NCBI GenBank assembly: GCA_900551815.1
Contig: URXE01000001.1
Span: 5,756-69,755, forward strand
Direction: 5' to 3'
Source: an uncultured Collinsella sp.
Lineage (GTDB): Bacteria > Actinomycetota > Coriobacteriia > Coriobacteriales > Coriobacteriaceae
Length of the DNA stretch: 64,000 nt
Translations under genes and position numbers: made by a program
The notes under the pieces: model-generated
What the model was told of the DNA's origin: nothing
The model's database searches: none
The model's input: only the letters and a program-made list of their open reading frames with translations
Shown here: in pieces, positions 10,489 through 17,876 of the stretch
Position numbering within the stretch: position 1 is the first letter of the stretch
How the letters are laid out: every line of letters begins with the position of its first letter

Positions 10489-11115
10489 ATGAAGAAACTG
10501 TATCTACTCCGCCACGGTCAGACGGAGTTCAACGTCAAAAAGCTGGTCCAGGGCCGCTGCGATTCGCCGCTGACCGACCTTGGCCGCAAACAAGCGGGAA
10601 TGGCAGCCGCATGGCTCAAGGCCCACGACGTCGTCCCCGACAAAGTGGTCTCATCACCCTTAGGCCGAGCCATGGACACGGCAAGTCTCGTCGCATGCGA
10701 GCTCCTCGGCCCGGACGCTGCTGTCGAGCCCTGCAAAGGCATCATCGAGCGCTGCTACGGAACCTTCGAGGAAGGCCCTCACGACGTCCTGCCCACCGAC
10801 GTCTGGGACCCCGGCGAGGATTTGGTCCCCTTTGGAGGAGAGGGAAGTCATGCCCTACAGGAGCGCATGGTAGGCACCCTCACCAATCTCATGGGAGCCG
10901 AGGGCATCGAAACCCTCCTAGCAGTAAGCCACGGCAGCGCCAGCCGCCAATTCATCAAGGCTGCAGCCCCAGAGGGCTTCGAGCTCCCAGCAAAACTCCC
11001 CAACTGCGCCATCATGATCTTCAATTTCGATGAGGCAAAGCCACAAGCAGAAGGCGAGCCAATGCAATGCAAGTTCACCCTCCAGCAAATAGTGGACCCT
11101 CAACAAAGTCATTAG
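10489..11115 (+). CDS. Histidine phosphatase family protein (phosphoglycerate mutase-like)
   Basis: Branch-1 histidine phosphatase: the phospho-accepting His is in YLLRHGQTEFN near residue 9, followed by GRCDSPLTDLGRKQA, a conserved Arg in SSPLGRAMDTA, and the second His in AVSHGSASRQF. 208 residues. These marks fit broad-specificity phosphatases (GpmB/CobC-like) as well as mutases, so the substrate is not assigned. Thirty-nine bases after the CDF gene, probably cotranscribed; codon use (ctc, cca, aaa) is slightly less GC-biased than in its neighbours. Confidence 0.82.
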   Translation: MKKLYLLRHGQTEFNVKKLVQGRCDSPLTDLGRKQAGMAAAWLKAHDVVPDKVVSSPLGRAMDTASLVACELLGPDAAVEPCKGIIERCYGTFEEGPHDVLPTDVWDPGEDLVPFGGEGSHALQERMVGTLTNLMGAEGIETLLAVSHGSASRQFIKAAAPEGFELPAKLPNCAIMIFNFDEAKPQAEGEPMQCKFTLQQIVDPQQSH

Positions 11116-11149
11116 CTGAGCGAGCAGGGTTAAGCAGACATCAACGTGT

Positions 11150-11306
11150 CGTCTCCCGAGCACGGCGGAGGGCCGGAGAAATATATTAAGGTCATCGCGA
11201 GTTCCGCACGCAAAGAAGGCCACTTAATGTGGCCTTCGTCTTGCGCAGGACTGTAGAGCAGGGACCTTAATATATTTCTCCGGCCCTCCGCCGTGCTCGG
11301 GAGACG
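11150..11306. repeat. Perfect 44-bp inverted repeat enclosing a hairpin
   Basis: Arms 11150-11193 and 11263-11306 are exact reverse complements (44 of 44), separated by 69 bases. The spacer holds a second perfect hairpin, GAAGGCCAC (11215-11223) with GTGGCCTTC (11229-11237) around TTAAT, resembling a terminator without a strong U-tract. The structure fills the gap between the phosphatase gene and the rplC promoter. No transposase is present. It may be a non-autonomous palindromic element or a bidirectional transcription barrier. Confidence 0.8.
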
Positions 11307-11355
11307 TGCCACGCACTTTACCTGCGTAAACAATGTGAGTGAAATATGAATCTCG

Positions 11356-11382
11356 ATGGATACGCCCGCAGCCGTGTATACT
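11356..11382 (+). promoter_or_regulatory. Putative rplC promoter/shared 26-bp element
   Basis: Contains TATACT (11377-11382) as a likely -10 within a 26-base block ATGGATACG..GCCGTGTATAC that recurs with two differences upstream of rplB at 13221-13246. The block folds as ATACG/CGTGT around CCCGCAGC. No good -35 hexamer is seen at 17 bases. Confidence 0.5.
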
Positions 11383-11493
11383 AATCAGCTGTGTGAAACC
11401 AGGGGAGTATTCTGGCTGGACAAAATGCCTGCTTAATAGGGTTGTCAGGTAGTCCGGACGCAATACAAGACTGGGGAGCACGTCGTGTAAGTA

Positions 11494-11545
11494 GTGGTCC
11501 TCTAGGGGCGTACGCTCGGTGGTGTACGCATTGTCCCAAGACCAC
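11494..11545 (+). promoter_or_regulatory. Structured leader upstream of rplC
   Basis: Outer stem GTGGTC (11494-11499)/GACCAC (11540-11545) encloses inner stem GCGTAC (11508-11513)/GTACGC (11524-11529). It lies in a roughly 175-base untranslated leader between the -10 element and the rplC start. Position and shape are consistent with a ribosomal-protein autoregulatory leader; binding protein unknown. Confidence 0.45.
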
Positions 11546-11565
11546 GCGAGAGTTGGGATCATATC

Positions 11566-12186
11566 TTGATCAGCATGATTCTCGGCCGCAAGATTGGCAT
11601 GACCCAGGTTTGGGACGAGGACGACAACGTCGTTCCCGTCACGGTCATCCAGGCTGGCCCCTGCGCTGTCTCGCAGGTTAAAACTCAGGCAACCGACGGC
11701 TATGACGCCGTCCAGATCGGTTTCGGCGACATCAAGGCCAAGAACGTGAACAAGCCCATGGCTGGTCACTTCGCCAAGGCCGGCGTCGAGCCTGTCCGTT
11801 TCCTTCGTGAGGTCCGCGTCGAGAACGGCGAGGAGCACAAGGTCGGCGAGGTCGTCACCGTCGCTGATTTCGCTGATGTCGAGAAGGTCGACGTCATCGG
11901 TACCTCCAAGGGTAAGGGCTTCCAGGGTCGCATCAAGCGCTGGGGTCAGCGCCGCGGTCCTATGACGCATGGTTCTCACTTCCAGCGTCACCCCGGTTCT
12001 ATCGGTCAGTGCGCCTATCCTGCGCGCGTCCTCAAGGGCGTCAAGATGGCCGGTCACATGGGTAACGAGCGCGTTACCGTCAAGAACCTTTCCGTTGTCC
12101 GCATCGATGCCGAGCAGAACCTCATCTTGGTCAAGGGCGCTGTCCCGGGTGCCAAGAATGGTCTCGTCGCCATCCGTATGGCCTAA
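11566..12186 (+). CDS. rplC: 50S ribosomal protein L3
   Basis: Large-subunit assembly-initiating protein. [19 protein letters not shown] at the N-terminus and [18 protein letters not shown] in the central extension are diagnostic. The TTG at 11566 is chosen over ATG 11575 because GGGA lies seven bases before it, the better spacing. About 206 residues. First r-protein gene here: rpsJ (S10), which usually precedes it, is absent from the expected place. Confidence 0.95.
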   Translation: MISMILGRKIGMTQVWDEDDNVVPVTVIQAGPCAVSQVKTQATDGYDAVQIGFGDIKAKNVNKPMAGHFAKAGVEPVRFLREVRVENGEEHKVGEVVTVADFADVEKVDVIGTSKGKGFQGRIKRWGQRRGPMTHGSHFQRHPGSIGQCAYPARVLKGVKMAGHMGNERVTVKNLSVVRIDAEQNLILVKGAVPGAKNGLVAIRMA

Positions 12187-12232
12187 GGGCCCAGCCCATT
12201 TAGCCCAGCGTCATACCAAGGAGAACACTTAA

Positions 12233-12859
12233 ATGGCAAAGTTTGAAGTAAAGAACAGCGAGGGCAAGAAGGTCGCCGAGGCCGAGCTCGCCGCTGAGGT
12301 GTACGGCATCGAGCCGAACATCCACGTTATGCACCACATCGTCAAGTGCCAGATGGCCTCTTGGCGTCAGGGCACCCAGTCCGCTAAGGGCCGCTCTGAG
12401 GTTTCCGGTGGCGGCAAGAAGCCTTGGCGTCAGAAGGGCACCGGCCGTGCCCGCCAGGGTTCCATCCGTGCTGCCCAGTGGCGTCACGGTGGCGTTGTCT
12501 TCGCCCCCAAGCCCCGTTCCTACGCAAAGCGTATGAACAACAAGGAGGTCAAGCTGGCTATGCGCTCCGCGCTGTCCGCCAAGCTGGCCGATGGCGAGCT
12601 CGTGCTCGTCGACGACTACGGCTTCGAGAAGCCTTCCACCAAGGCTGCCGTTGCCATGCTCAAGGCTCTTGGCCTTGAGGGCAAGCGCCTGACCATCATC
12701 GTTCGCGATGAGGACGTCAACGCCTACCTGTCGTTCCGCAACATTCCCAAGACGTTCATCATCACTGCCGACGAGGCCAACACCTACGATCTCGTCAACA
12801 ACAACGCTGTGCTGATGCCCGCCGACATCGCCGCTCACTTCGGGGAGGTGCTTGCATAA
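12233..12859 (+). CDS. rplD: 50S ribosomal protein L4
   Basis: Large-subunit protein lining the exit tunnel; in E. coli also a regulator of the S10 operon. Diagnostic stretches are KGRSEVSGGGKKPWRQKGTG and the RARQGSIRAAQWRHGGVVF loop near residues 50-90. 208 residues. AAGGAGAA lies shortly before ATG 12233. Its stop abuts rplW directly, so the two are probably translationally coupled. Confidence 0.95.
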   Translation: MAKFEVKNSEGKKVAEAELAAEVYGIEPNIHVMHHIVKCQMASWRQGTQSAKGRSEVSGGGKKPWRQKGTGRARQGSIRAAQWRHGGVVFAPKPRSYAKRMNNKEVKLAMRSALSAKLADGELVLVDDYGFEKPSTKAAVAMLKALGLEGKRLTIIVRDEDVNAYLSFRNIPKTFIITADEANTYDLVNNNAVLMPADIAAHFGEVLA

Positions 12860-13147
12860 ATGACCGCCCACGAGATCATCATCCGTCCGATCGTGTCCGA
12901 GCGTTCCTTCTCCGGCATGGAGCAGAACAAGTACACGTTCGAGGTCGCCAAGGATGCTAACAAGTATCAGATCAAGGACGCTGTCGAGGAGATCTTCGGC
13001 GTCAAGGTCGTTCGCGTGAACACCCTGACGGTCAAGCCCAAGACCAAGCGTGTGCGCTATGTCGCCGGCAAGACCCGTTCTTGGAAGAAGGCCATCGTCA
13101 CGCTGGCCGAGGGCGACACCATCGAGGTCTTTGGCAACCAGGCCTAA
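12860..13147 (+). CDS. rplW: 50S ribosomal protein L23
   Basis: Exit-tunnel rim protein that docks SRP and trigger factor. Begins MTAHEIIIRPIVSERS and retains the conserved KYTFEVAKDANKYQIKDAV and VNTLTVKPKTKR segments. 95 residues, normal. Starts immediately after the rplD stop; GGGGAGG inside the end of rplD serves as ribosome site. Confidence 0.95.
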   Translation: MTAHEIIIRPIVSERSFSGMEQNKYTFEVAKDANKYQIKDAVEEIFGVKVVRVNTLTVKPKTKRVRYVAGKTRSWKKAIVTLAEGDTIEVFGNQA

Positions 13148-13220
13148 GACTCGCTGCTGTTGAGTGAGCTCATGCCTCCCAAATAGGGGAGGCGAGAGCT
13201 CAAGGTTTTGGGCGTATAAA

Positions 13221-13323
13221 ATGGACACGCCCGGAGCCGTGTATACGTCCGGTGTCATCGCACCCGAGGCAGAACCTCGAATCCCTGTCTGCGATGGCTA
13301 ACGGATTCCTATTGAAAGGGATT
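13221..13323 (+). promoter_or_regulatory. rplB promoter element and switchable leader
   Basis: The 26-base block seen before rplC recurs at 13221-13246 (two differences), with TATACG at 13242-13247. Downstream, CATCGCA (13256-13262) pairs with TGCGATG (13290-13296) and encloses CGAGG/CCTCG (13265-13279). An alternative pairing of AATCCC (13280-13285) with GGGATT (13318-13323) would cover part of the AAAGGG ribosome site of rplB, suggesting a translational switch. Confidence 0.45.
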
Positions 13324-13326
13324 GTA

Positions 13327-14157
13327 ATGGCTGTAAAGCACCTTAAGCCGACCTCCGCTGGTAGGCGTTGGCAGACGATCTCCGACTTCTCCGAGATCAC
13401 CTGCACCAAGCCCGAGAAGTCTCTTCTCGAGCCCCTGCCCAAGAAGGCCGGTCGTAACAACAACGGCCGCATCACCACCCGCCACCAGGGCGGCGGCGTG
13501 AAGCGTCGTTACCGCGTGATCGACTTCAAGCGCAACAAGGACGGCGTGCCCGCCAAGGTTGCCACGATCGAGTACGATCCGAACCGTTCCGCTCGCATCG
13601 CTCTGCTGCACTACGCTGACGGTGAGAAGCGCTACATCCTGGCCCCCAAGGGCCTCGAGGTCGGTCAGACCATCATGTCCGGTTCTGACGCCGACATCAA
13701 GCCGGGCAACGCTCTGCCCCTCGCCGACATCCCCGTCGGTACGCTCATCCACGCCGTCGAGTTCCAGCCGGGCAAGGGCGCCGCTATCGCCCGTTCCGCC
13801 GGTAACTCCTGCCAGCTGATGGGTAAGGAGGGCAAGTACGCTATCGTCCGTATGCCTTCCTCCGAGATGCGCCGCATCCTCGTTACCTGCCGCGCCACCG
13901 TCGGTGAGGTCGGCAACGCCGATCACGCCAACATCGTCATCGGCAAGGCCGGCCGTAAGCGTCACATGAACGTGCGCCCGACCGTCCGCGGTACCGTCAT
14001 GAACCCTGTCGACCACCCGCACGGCGGTGGCGAGGGCAAGAACCACACCTCTGGTCGTCCCTCCGTTACCCCCTGGGGTAAGCCGACGAAGGGCCTTCGT
14101 ACGCGCAAGAAGAAGAAGGTCTCGAACCAGCACATCATTCGTCGCCGTAAGAAGTAA
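13327..14157 (+). CDS. rplB: 50S ribosomal protein L2
   Basis: Peptidyl-transferase-centre protein. ATG 13327 gives [19 protein letters not shown] and 276 residues, the family length, with GAAAGGG about nine bases upstream; the open frame before it is leader sequence. Conserved PHGGGEGKN appears near the C-terminus, containing the histidine needed for subunit function. Unlike most S10 operons, rplW and rplB are separated by a 180-base gap with its own promoter-like element. Confidence 0.96.
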   Translation: MAVKHLKPTSAGRRWQTISDFSEITCTKPEKSLLEPLPKKAGRNNNGRITTRHQGGGVKRRYRVIDFKRNKDGVPAKVATIEYDPNRSARIALLHYADGEKRYILAPKGLEVGQTIMSGSDADIKPGNALPLADIPVGTLIHAVEFQPGKGAAIARSAGNSCQLMGKEGKYAIVRMPSSEMRRILVTCRATVGEVGNADHANIVIGKAGRKRHMNVRPTVRGTVMNPVDHPHGGGEGKNHTSGRPSVTPWGKPTKGLRTRKKKKVSNQHIIRRRKK

Positions 14158-14189
14158 TTTCGGATACCGAGTTTTAGGAGAAAGCACTT

Positions 14190-14450
14190 ATGAGCAGAAG
14201 TCTCAAAAAGGGCCCGTTCGTGGAGACTCGCCTTCTCTCGCGTATCACCGCGATGAACGAGGCTGGCAAGAAGGACGTCGTGAAGACCTGGTCCCGCGCG
14301 TCCACCATCTTCCCCGAGATGGTTGGTCACACCATCGCCGTCCACGACGGCCGCAAGCATGTGCCCGTGTATGTTACCGAGTCCATGGTTGGTCACAAGC
14401 TCGGCGAGTTCGCGCCGACTCGTACGTTCCGTGGCCACAAGGCCAAATAG
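14190..14450 (+). CDS. rpsS: 30S ribosomal protein S19
   Basis: Head protein of the small subunit. [16 protein letters not shown] at the start and the [20 protein letters not shown] block are diagnostic. 86 residues, though the C-terminal tail ends soon after [19 protein letters not shown] precedes ATG 14190. Confidence 0.95.
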   Translation: MSRSLKKGPFVETRLLSRITAMNEAGKKDVVKTWSRASTIFPEMVGHTIAVHDGRKHVPVYVTESMVGHKLGEFAPTRTFRGHKAK

Positions 14451-14464
14451 GGGGTTAACCGTAA

Positions 14465-14836
14465 ATGGCAACTAAGTCTATTGAAACTGAGGCCACCGAG
14501 GTTCGCGCCGTCGCTAAGTACGTGCGTGTTTCCCCCAGCAAGGCCCGCCTGGTGGTCGATCTGATCCGCCGCAAGCCTGTCGCTCAGGCCTTCGACATCC
14601 TCCACTTCTGCGACCGCGCCGTCGCCGTGGATGTCGAGAAGGTTCTCCGTTCCGCCGTTGCGAACGCCGAGAACAACAACGGTCTGCGTGCCGACAACCT
14701 GGTTGTCGCCGCTGCCTATGTTGACGAGGGTCCGACGCTTAAGCGCATCCGTCCCCGCGCCAAGGGTTCCGCTTCTCGCATTCTGAAGCGTACTTCCCAC
14801 ATCACCGTCGTCGTTGCTCCTCGAAAGGAGGCGTAA
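14465..14836 (+). CDS. rplV: 50S ribosomal protein L22
   Basis: Exit-tunnel protein. Core [20 protein letters not shown] and the loop end [18 protein letters not shown] are conserved. 123 residues, with a short extra N-terminal [10 protein letters not shown] before the family core. Starts 14 bases after rpsS. Confidence 0.95.
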   Translation: MATKSIETEATEVRAVAKYVRVSPSKARLVVDLIRRKPVAQAFDILHFCDRAVAVDVEKVLRSAVANAENNNGLRADNLVVAAAYVDEGPTLKRIRPRAKGSASRILKRTSHITVVVAPRKEA

Positions 14837-14842
14837 AGCTGT

Positions 14843-15553
14843 ATGGGTCAGAAAGTCTACCCCACCGGCTTCCGTCTTGGCATTACCGAGAACTGGCGCT
14901 CCCGCTGGTTCGCAGAGAAGGATTACGCTAAGACCCTCGGTAACGATCTCGAGATCCGCAAGTACCTCGAGAAGCGTCTTTCCCGCGCAGCTGTCTCCCG
15001 CGTCGAGATCGAGCGCGCTGGCGACAAGGTGAAGGTCATCATCCTCACCGCTCGCCCCGGCGTTGTCATCGGTAAGAAGGGTGCCGAGATCGATACCCTC
15101 CGCACCGAGCTCGAGAAGGTCGCTGGCGTCTCCAAGGGCCAGCTCTCCGTCGACGTTGTCGAGATCAAGCGCCCCGAGCTCGACGCCAACCTCGTTGCTC
15201 AGTCTATCGCCGAGCAGCTCGAGGGCCGCGTTGCCTTCCGTCGCGCTATGCGCAAGGCTGTCCAGTCCGCCCGCAAGGCCGGCGCTAAGGGCATCCGTAT
15301 CCAGTGCTCCGGTCGTCTCGGCGGCGCCGAGATGGGCCGTCGTGAGTGGTACCGCGAGGGTCGCGTGCCTCTGCACACCCTCCGTGCCAAGATCGACTAC
15401 GGCACGGCTGTCGCCAGCACCACCATGGGCGCTTGCGGCGTGAAGGTCTGGATCTACCTGGGCGAGAAGCTCCCGGGCCAGCCTGTTCCCAACCCTGCAC
15501 TCGAGGGCTCTTCCCGTCCTCGTCGTCGTAACTCCGAGAGGAGGGGTCAGTAG
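14843..15553 (+). CDS. rpsC: 30S ribosomal protein S3
   Basis: mRNA-entry protein with a KH domain. [18 protein letters not shown] at the start, KH GXXG as [13 protein letters not shown] near residues 72-84, and C-terminal [19 protein letters not shown] are conserved. 236 residues with a short Arg-rich tail. AAAGGAGG lies inside the end of rplV; stop overlaps the rplP start by one base. Confidence 0.96.
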   Translation: MGQKVYPTGFRLGITENWRSRWFAEKDYAKTLGNDLEIRKYLEKRLSRAAVSRVEIERAGDKVKVIILTARPGVVIGKKGAEIDTLRTELEKVAGVSKGQLSVDVVEIKRPELDANLVAQSIAEQLEGRVAFRRAMRKAVQSARKAGAKGIRIQCSGRLGGAEMGRREWYREGRVPLHTLRAKIDYGTAVASTTMGACGVKVWIYLGEKLPGQPVPNPALEGSSRPRRRNSERRGQ

Positions 15554-16056
15554 TGCTTGCCCCTAAGCGTATTCTTCACCGCAAGGTGCAGCGTGGCTCC
15601 ATGAAGGGCCAGGCCAAGGGTAATACCGAGCTGCATTTCGGCGAGTTTGGTATCCAGGCTCTCGAGGCCCATTGGATCACCAACCGTCAGATCGAGGCCG
15701 CTCGTATTGCCATGACCCGCTACATGAAGCGTGGCGGTCGTGTCTACATCACGATCTTCCCCGATAAGCCCATCACCAAGAAGCCTGCCGAGACTCGCAT
15801 GGGCTCTGGTAAGGGTAACCCCGAGGAGTGGGTGGCCGTCGTCAAGCCCGGCCGCATCATGTTCGAGGTCAAGGGCGTGCCCGAGGAGGTCGCTCGCGAG
15901 GCTCTGCGTCTTGCACAGCACAAGCTTCCCATCAAGACCAAGATTGTTGCTGCCAAGAACGCTGAGCAGCGCATCGAGAAGGAGATGGCTGAGGAGGCCG
16001 CTCTCGAGGCCAAGTGGGCTGCTGAGGACGCCGCCGCCGCCAAGGAGGAGAACTAA
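15553..16056 (+). CDS. rplP: 50S ribosomal protein L16 with extended C-terminus
   Basis: Large-subunit protein beside the A-site t[42 protein letters not shown] and [20 protein letters not shown] [16 protein letters not shown] are diagnostic. At 167 residues it is about 25 longer than usual (137-144), the surplus being an Ala/Glu-rich helical tail. GTG start at 15553 shares its G with the rpsC TAG stop; the downstream stop overlaps rpmC by one base. Confidence 0.95.
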   Translation: MLAPKRILHRKVQRGSMKGQAKGNTELHFGEFGIQALEAHWITNRQIEAARIAMTRYMKRGGRVYITIFPDKPITKKPAETRMGSGKGNPEEWVAVVKPGRIMFEVKGVPEEVAREALRLAQHKLPIKTKIVAAKNAEQRIEKEMAEEAALEAKWAAEDAAAAKEEN

Positions 16057-16271
16057 TGAAGCCCGCAGAGATTCGTGAGCTCTCGGACGCTCAGCTCGTT
16101 GAGAAGCTGAAGGAAATGCGCGCCGAGCTCTTTAACCTTCGTTTCCAGATGGCCACCAGCCAGCTGGACAACACCGCTCGCGTCAACACCGTGAAGAAGG
16201 ACATCGCTCGCGTCCTCACGGAGCAGCGCGCCCGCGAGATCGCAGCGGAGAAGTCCGCTGTCGCCGAGTAG
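16056..16271 (+). CDS. rpmC: 50S ribosomal protein L29
   Basis: Small two-helix protein near the tunnel exit. LREMRAELFNLRFQMATSQL-like sequence (KEMRAELFNLRFQMATSQ) is the family signature. 71 residues. Overlaps the rplP stop by one base (TAATG), a coupled start. Confidence 0.94.
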   Translation: MKPAEIRELSDAQLVEKLKEMRAELFNLRFQMATSQLDNTARVNTVKKDIARVLTEQRAREIAAEKSAVAE

Positions 16272-16287
16272 GACCTAAGGAGAGAAC

Positions 16288-16548
16288 ATGACTGATTCGC
16301 GTAACTCGCGTAAGGTCCGTACGGGTGTCGTTACCTCCGTCTCCGGTGCCAAGACCATTGTTGTCACCATCACCGAGCGCAAGCGTCACCCCAAGTACGG
16401 CAAGATGATGACCAGCTCCAAGAAGCTGCACGCTCACGACGAGGAGTGCACGGCTGGCGTGGGCGATACCGTCCGCGTTATGGAGACCCGTCCTATGTCC
16501 AAGATGAAGCGTTGGCGCCTCATCGAGGTCGTCGAGCGCGCTAAATAA
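16288..16548 (+). CDS. rpsQ: 30S ribosomal protein S17
   Basis: Primary rRNA-binding protein of the 30S. RKVRTGVVTSVSGAKTIVV at the start, HPKYGKMM, and VRVMETRPMSKMKRWRL at the end are diagnostic. 86 residues. AAGGAGAG lies six bases before ATG 16288. A 118-base gap follows before rplN. Confidence 0.95.
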   Translation: MTDSRNSRKVRTGVVTSVSGAKTIVVTITERKRHPKYGKMMTSSKKLHAHDEECTAGVGDTVRVMETRPMSKMKRWRLIEVVERAK

Positions 16549-16575
16549 GCAGTCGCTCTTACGACTTGTACGTTT

Positions 16576-16641
16576 CCGAAGATGTGCGTATGCCTGGTTT
16601 GCATACCACAGGCCGTCTAAAGGCTGCGCACCTCTCTTCGG
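16576..16641 (+). promoter_or_regulatory. Three-way-junction leader upstream of rplN
   Basis: In the rpsQ-rplN gap, CCGAAGA (16576-16582) pairs with TCTTCGG (16635-16641) and GTGCG (16584-16588) with CGCAC (16627-16631). Two hairpins sit inside: GTATGC (16588-16593)/GCATAC (16601-16606) and CAGGCC (16609-16614)/GGCTG (16622-16626). The rplN ribosome site CGGAGGA follows. A candidate r-protein binding site controlling the distal genes. Confidence 0.5.
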
Positions 16642-16666
16642 TTCTTAGTTCGGAGGAACATCTACC

Positions 16667-17035
16667 ATGATTCAGATGCAAACCATGCTGAACGTCGCCG
16701 ACAACTCCGGCGCTCGCAAGATTCGCTGCATCAAGGTGCTTGGCGGTTCCAAGCGTCGTTATGCAGGCATCGGCGATGTGTTCATCGGTGCTGTCCAGGA
16801 GGCTACCCCTGGCGCCAACGTCAAGAAGAAGGACGTTGTCCGTTGCGTCGTCGTTCGCACCGTTAAGGAGATCCGCCGCAAGGATGGCTCCTACATTCGC
16901 TTTGATGAGAACGCCTGCGTTGTCATCAACAACGATGGTTCGCCCGTCGGCACCCGTATCTTCGGGCCCGTCGCTCGCGAGCTTCGTGACAAGAAGTACA
17001 TGAAGATCGTCTCGCTCGCTCCCGAGACCCTGTAG
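16667..17035 (+). CDS. rplN: 50S ribosomal protein L14
   Basis: Subunit-interface protein. [19 protein letters not shown] and [13 protein letters not shown] are diagnostic. 122 residues, standard. CGGAGGAAC precedes ATG 16667. Downstream of the three-way leader and followed 13 bases later by rplX. Confidence 0.96.
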   Translation: MIQMQTMLNVADNSGARKIRCIKVLGGSKRRYAGIGDVFIGAVQEATPGANVKKKDVVRCVVVRTVKEIRRKDGSYIRFDENACVVINNDGSPVGTRIFGPVARELRDKKYMKIVSLAPETL

Positions 17036-17048
17036 TTAGGGGAGATAT

Positions 17049-17354
17049 ATGTATATCAAGAAGGGCGATAAGGTCCAGGTTCTCTCTGGTAAGGATCGCG
17101 GCAAGCAGGGCGTTGTCCTGCGTGCTCTCCCCGCCGAGAACAAGGTCGTTGTCGAGGGCGTTTCGGTCGTCAAGAAGGCCGTCAAGCCCAACGCTGCCAA
17201 CCAGCAGGGCGGCATCGTTTCGCAGGAGGCTCCCATCGACGCCTCCAACGTCAATCTCGTTTGCCCCGAGTGCGGTAAGGTCACCCGCGTCGGTCACGAG
17301 AAGGACGGCAAGAACAAGCTGCGCGTCTGCAAGAAGTGCGGCCACAAGTTCTAA
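17049..17354 (+). CDS. rplX: 50S ribosomal protein L24
   Basis: Assembly initiator near the tunnel exit with an N-terminal KOW motif ([18 protein letters not shown]). The C-terminal half carries [19 protein letters not shown] and CKKCG, a four-cysteine zinc-ribbon-like pattern seen in many bacterial L24s. 101 residues. GGGGAGAT precedes ATG 17049. Last gene before the terminator: rplE, its usual partner, is 35 kb away. Confidence 0.95.
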   Translation: MYIKKGDKVQVLSGKDRGKQGVVLRALPAENKVVVEGVSVVKKAVKPNAANQQGGIVSQEAPIDASNVNLVCPECGKVTRVGHEKDGKNKLRVCKKCGHKF

Positions 17355-17380
17355 GCTGCCCGCAACATCAAGTTGCTAGC

Positions 17381-17415
17381 AAAGGCCCGGATGCCCCACG
17401 GCATCCGGGCCTTTT
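17381..17415 (+). terminator. Strong Rho-independent terminator after rplX
   Basis: AAAGGCCCGGATGCC (17381-17395) pairs with GGCATCCGGGCCTTT across a CCAC loop and is followed by TTTTT. It fully closes the rplC-rplX transcript, so rplE cannot be read from this promoter. Confidence 0.92.
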
Positions 17416-17422
17416 TCTATCC

Positions 17423-17519
17423 CCACTCATTGGGGACAGACTTAAATGAGTGGCCGTTGATTGGCAGTCATTGGGGACAGACTTAAATGACTAGTCGTTT
17501 GGGACGTTCTTAAACGACT
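17423..17519. repeat. Three small hairpins with a conserved GGGGACAGACTTA loop
   Basis: Unit 1 stem CCACTCATT/AATGAGTGG (17423-17453), unit 2 AGTCATT/AATGACT (17466-17492), unit 3 AGTCGTTT/AAACGACT (17493-17519). Units 1 and 2 share the loop GGGGACAGACTTA; unit 3 has GGGACGTTCTT. Stems differ but stay paired, which suggests selection on structure. A fourth, unpaired remnant (AGGGACGGTCTTTAG) is at about 17527-17541. Confidence 0.7.
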
Positions 17520-17698
17520 AGTTGATAGGGACGGTCTTTAGATCTGTATATCTGGCCATCTAGGATAGGCTTCAACGAAAGCGGCACCTAGGGACAGTCC
17601 TTCGATGTCTGGTGCCCCCAGAGGGGTGAAGTAATACAGCTGGCTCTGTCTTTAGGGCTTTGGTGCTCCGCCCCTATATGTTTCACAAGGATTGTCGC

Positions 17699-17828
17699 AT
17701 GCGCATTTACGCGCAGAGTCTTGCGCGATAATGCGCATAACCGCGCAAACATCTGCTAACTATGGTTAAATAATGACAGATAAACAAATAAACACGCAAA
17801 TACAAGCAAATAAGCGCGCAATTGTGCG
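17699..17828 (+). promoter_or_regulatory. Phased GCGC motifs upstream of the oxidoreductase-DeoR operon
   Basis: GCGC cores start at 17701, 17711, 17723, 17733 and 17743 (steps 10, 12, 10, 10), and a near-palindrome CGCGCAATTGTGCG lies at 17815-17828. AT-rich direct repeats (AAATAAAC, CAAATAC, CAAATAAG) fill 17782-17813. Plausible operators for the DeoR protein encoded downstream. The remaining 17542-17698 holds nothing I recognise. Confidence 0.4.
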
Positions 17829-17876
17829 AATATAGGGCTGTTAGAAATGAAGAACCTTCGATGACTCAGGAGGCAC

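Noticed and set aside
11150..11306. Insertion sequence with terminal inverted repeats
   Set aside because: The spacer is only 69 bases and no transposase or target duplication is visible.
11390..11565. tRNA gene in the rplC leader
   Set aside because: No TTCRA T-loop motif or acceptor-stem pairing; the foldable part is two nested stems only.
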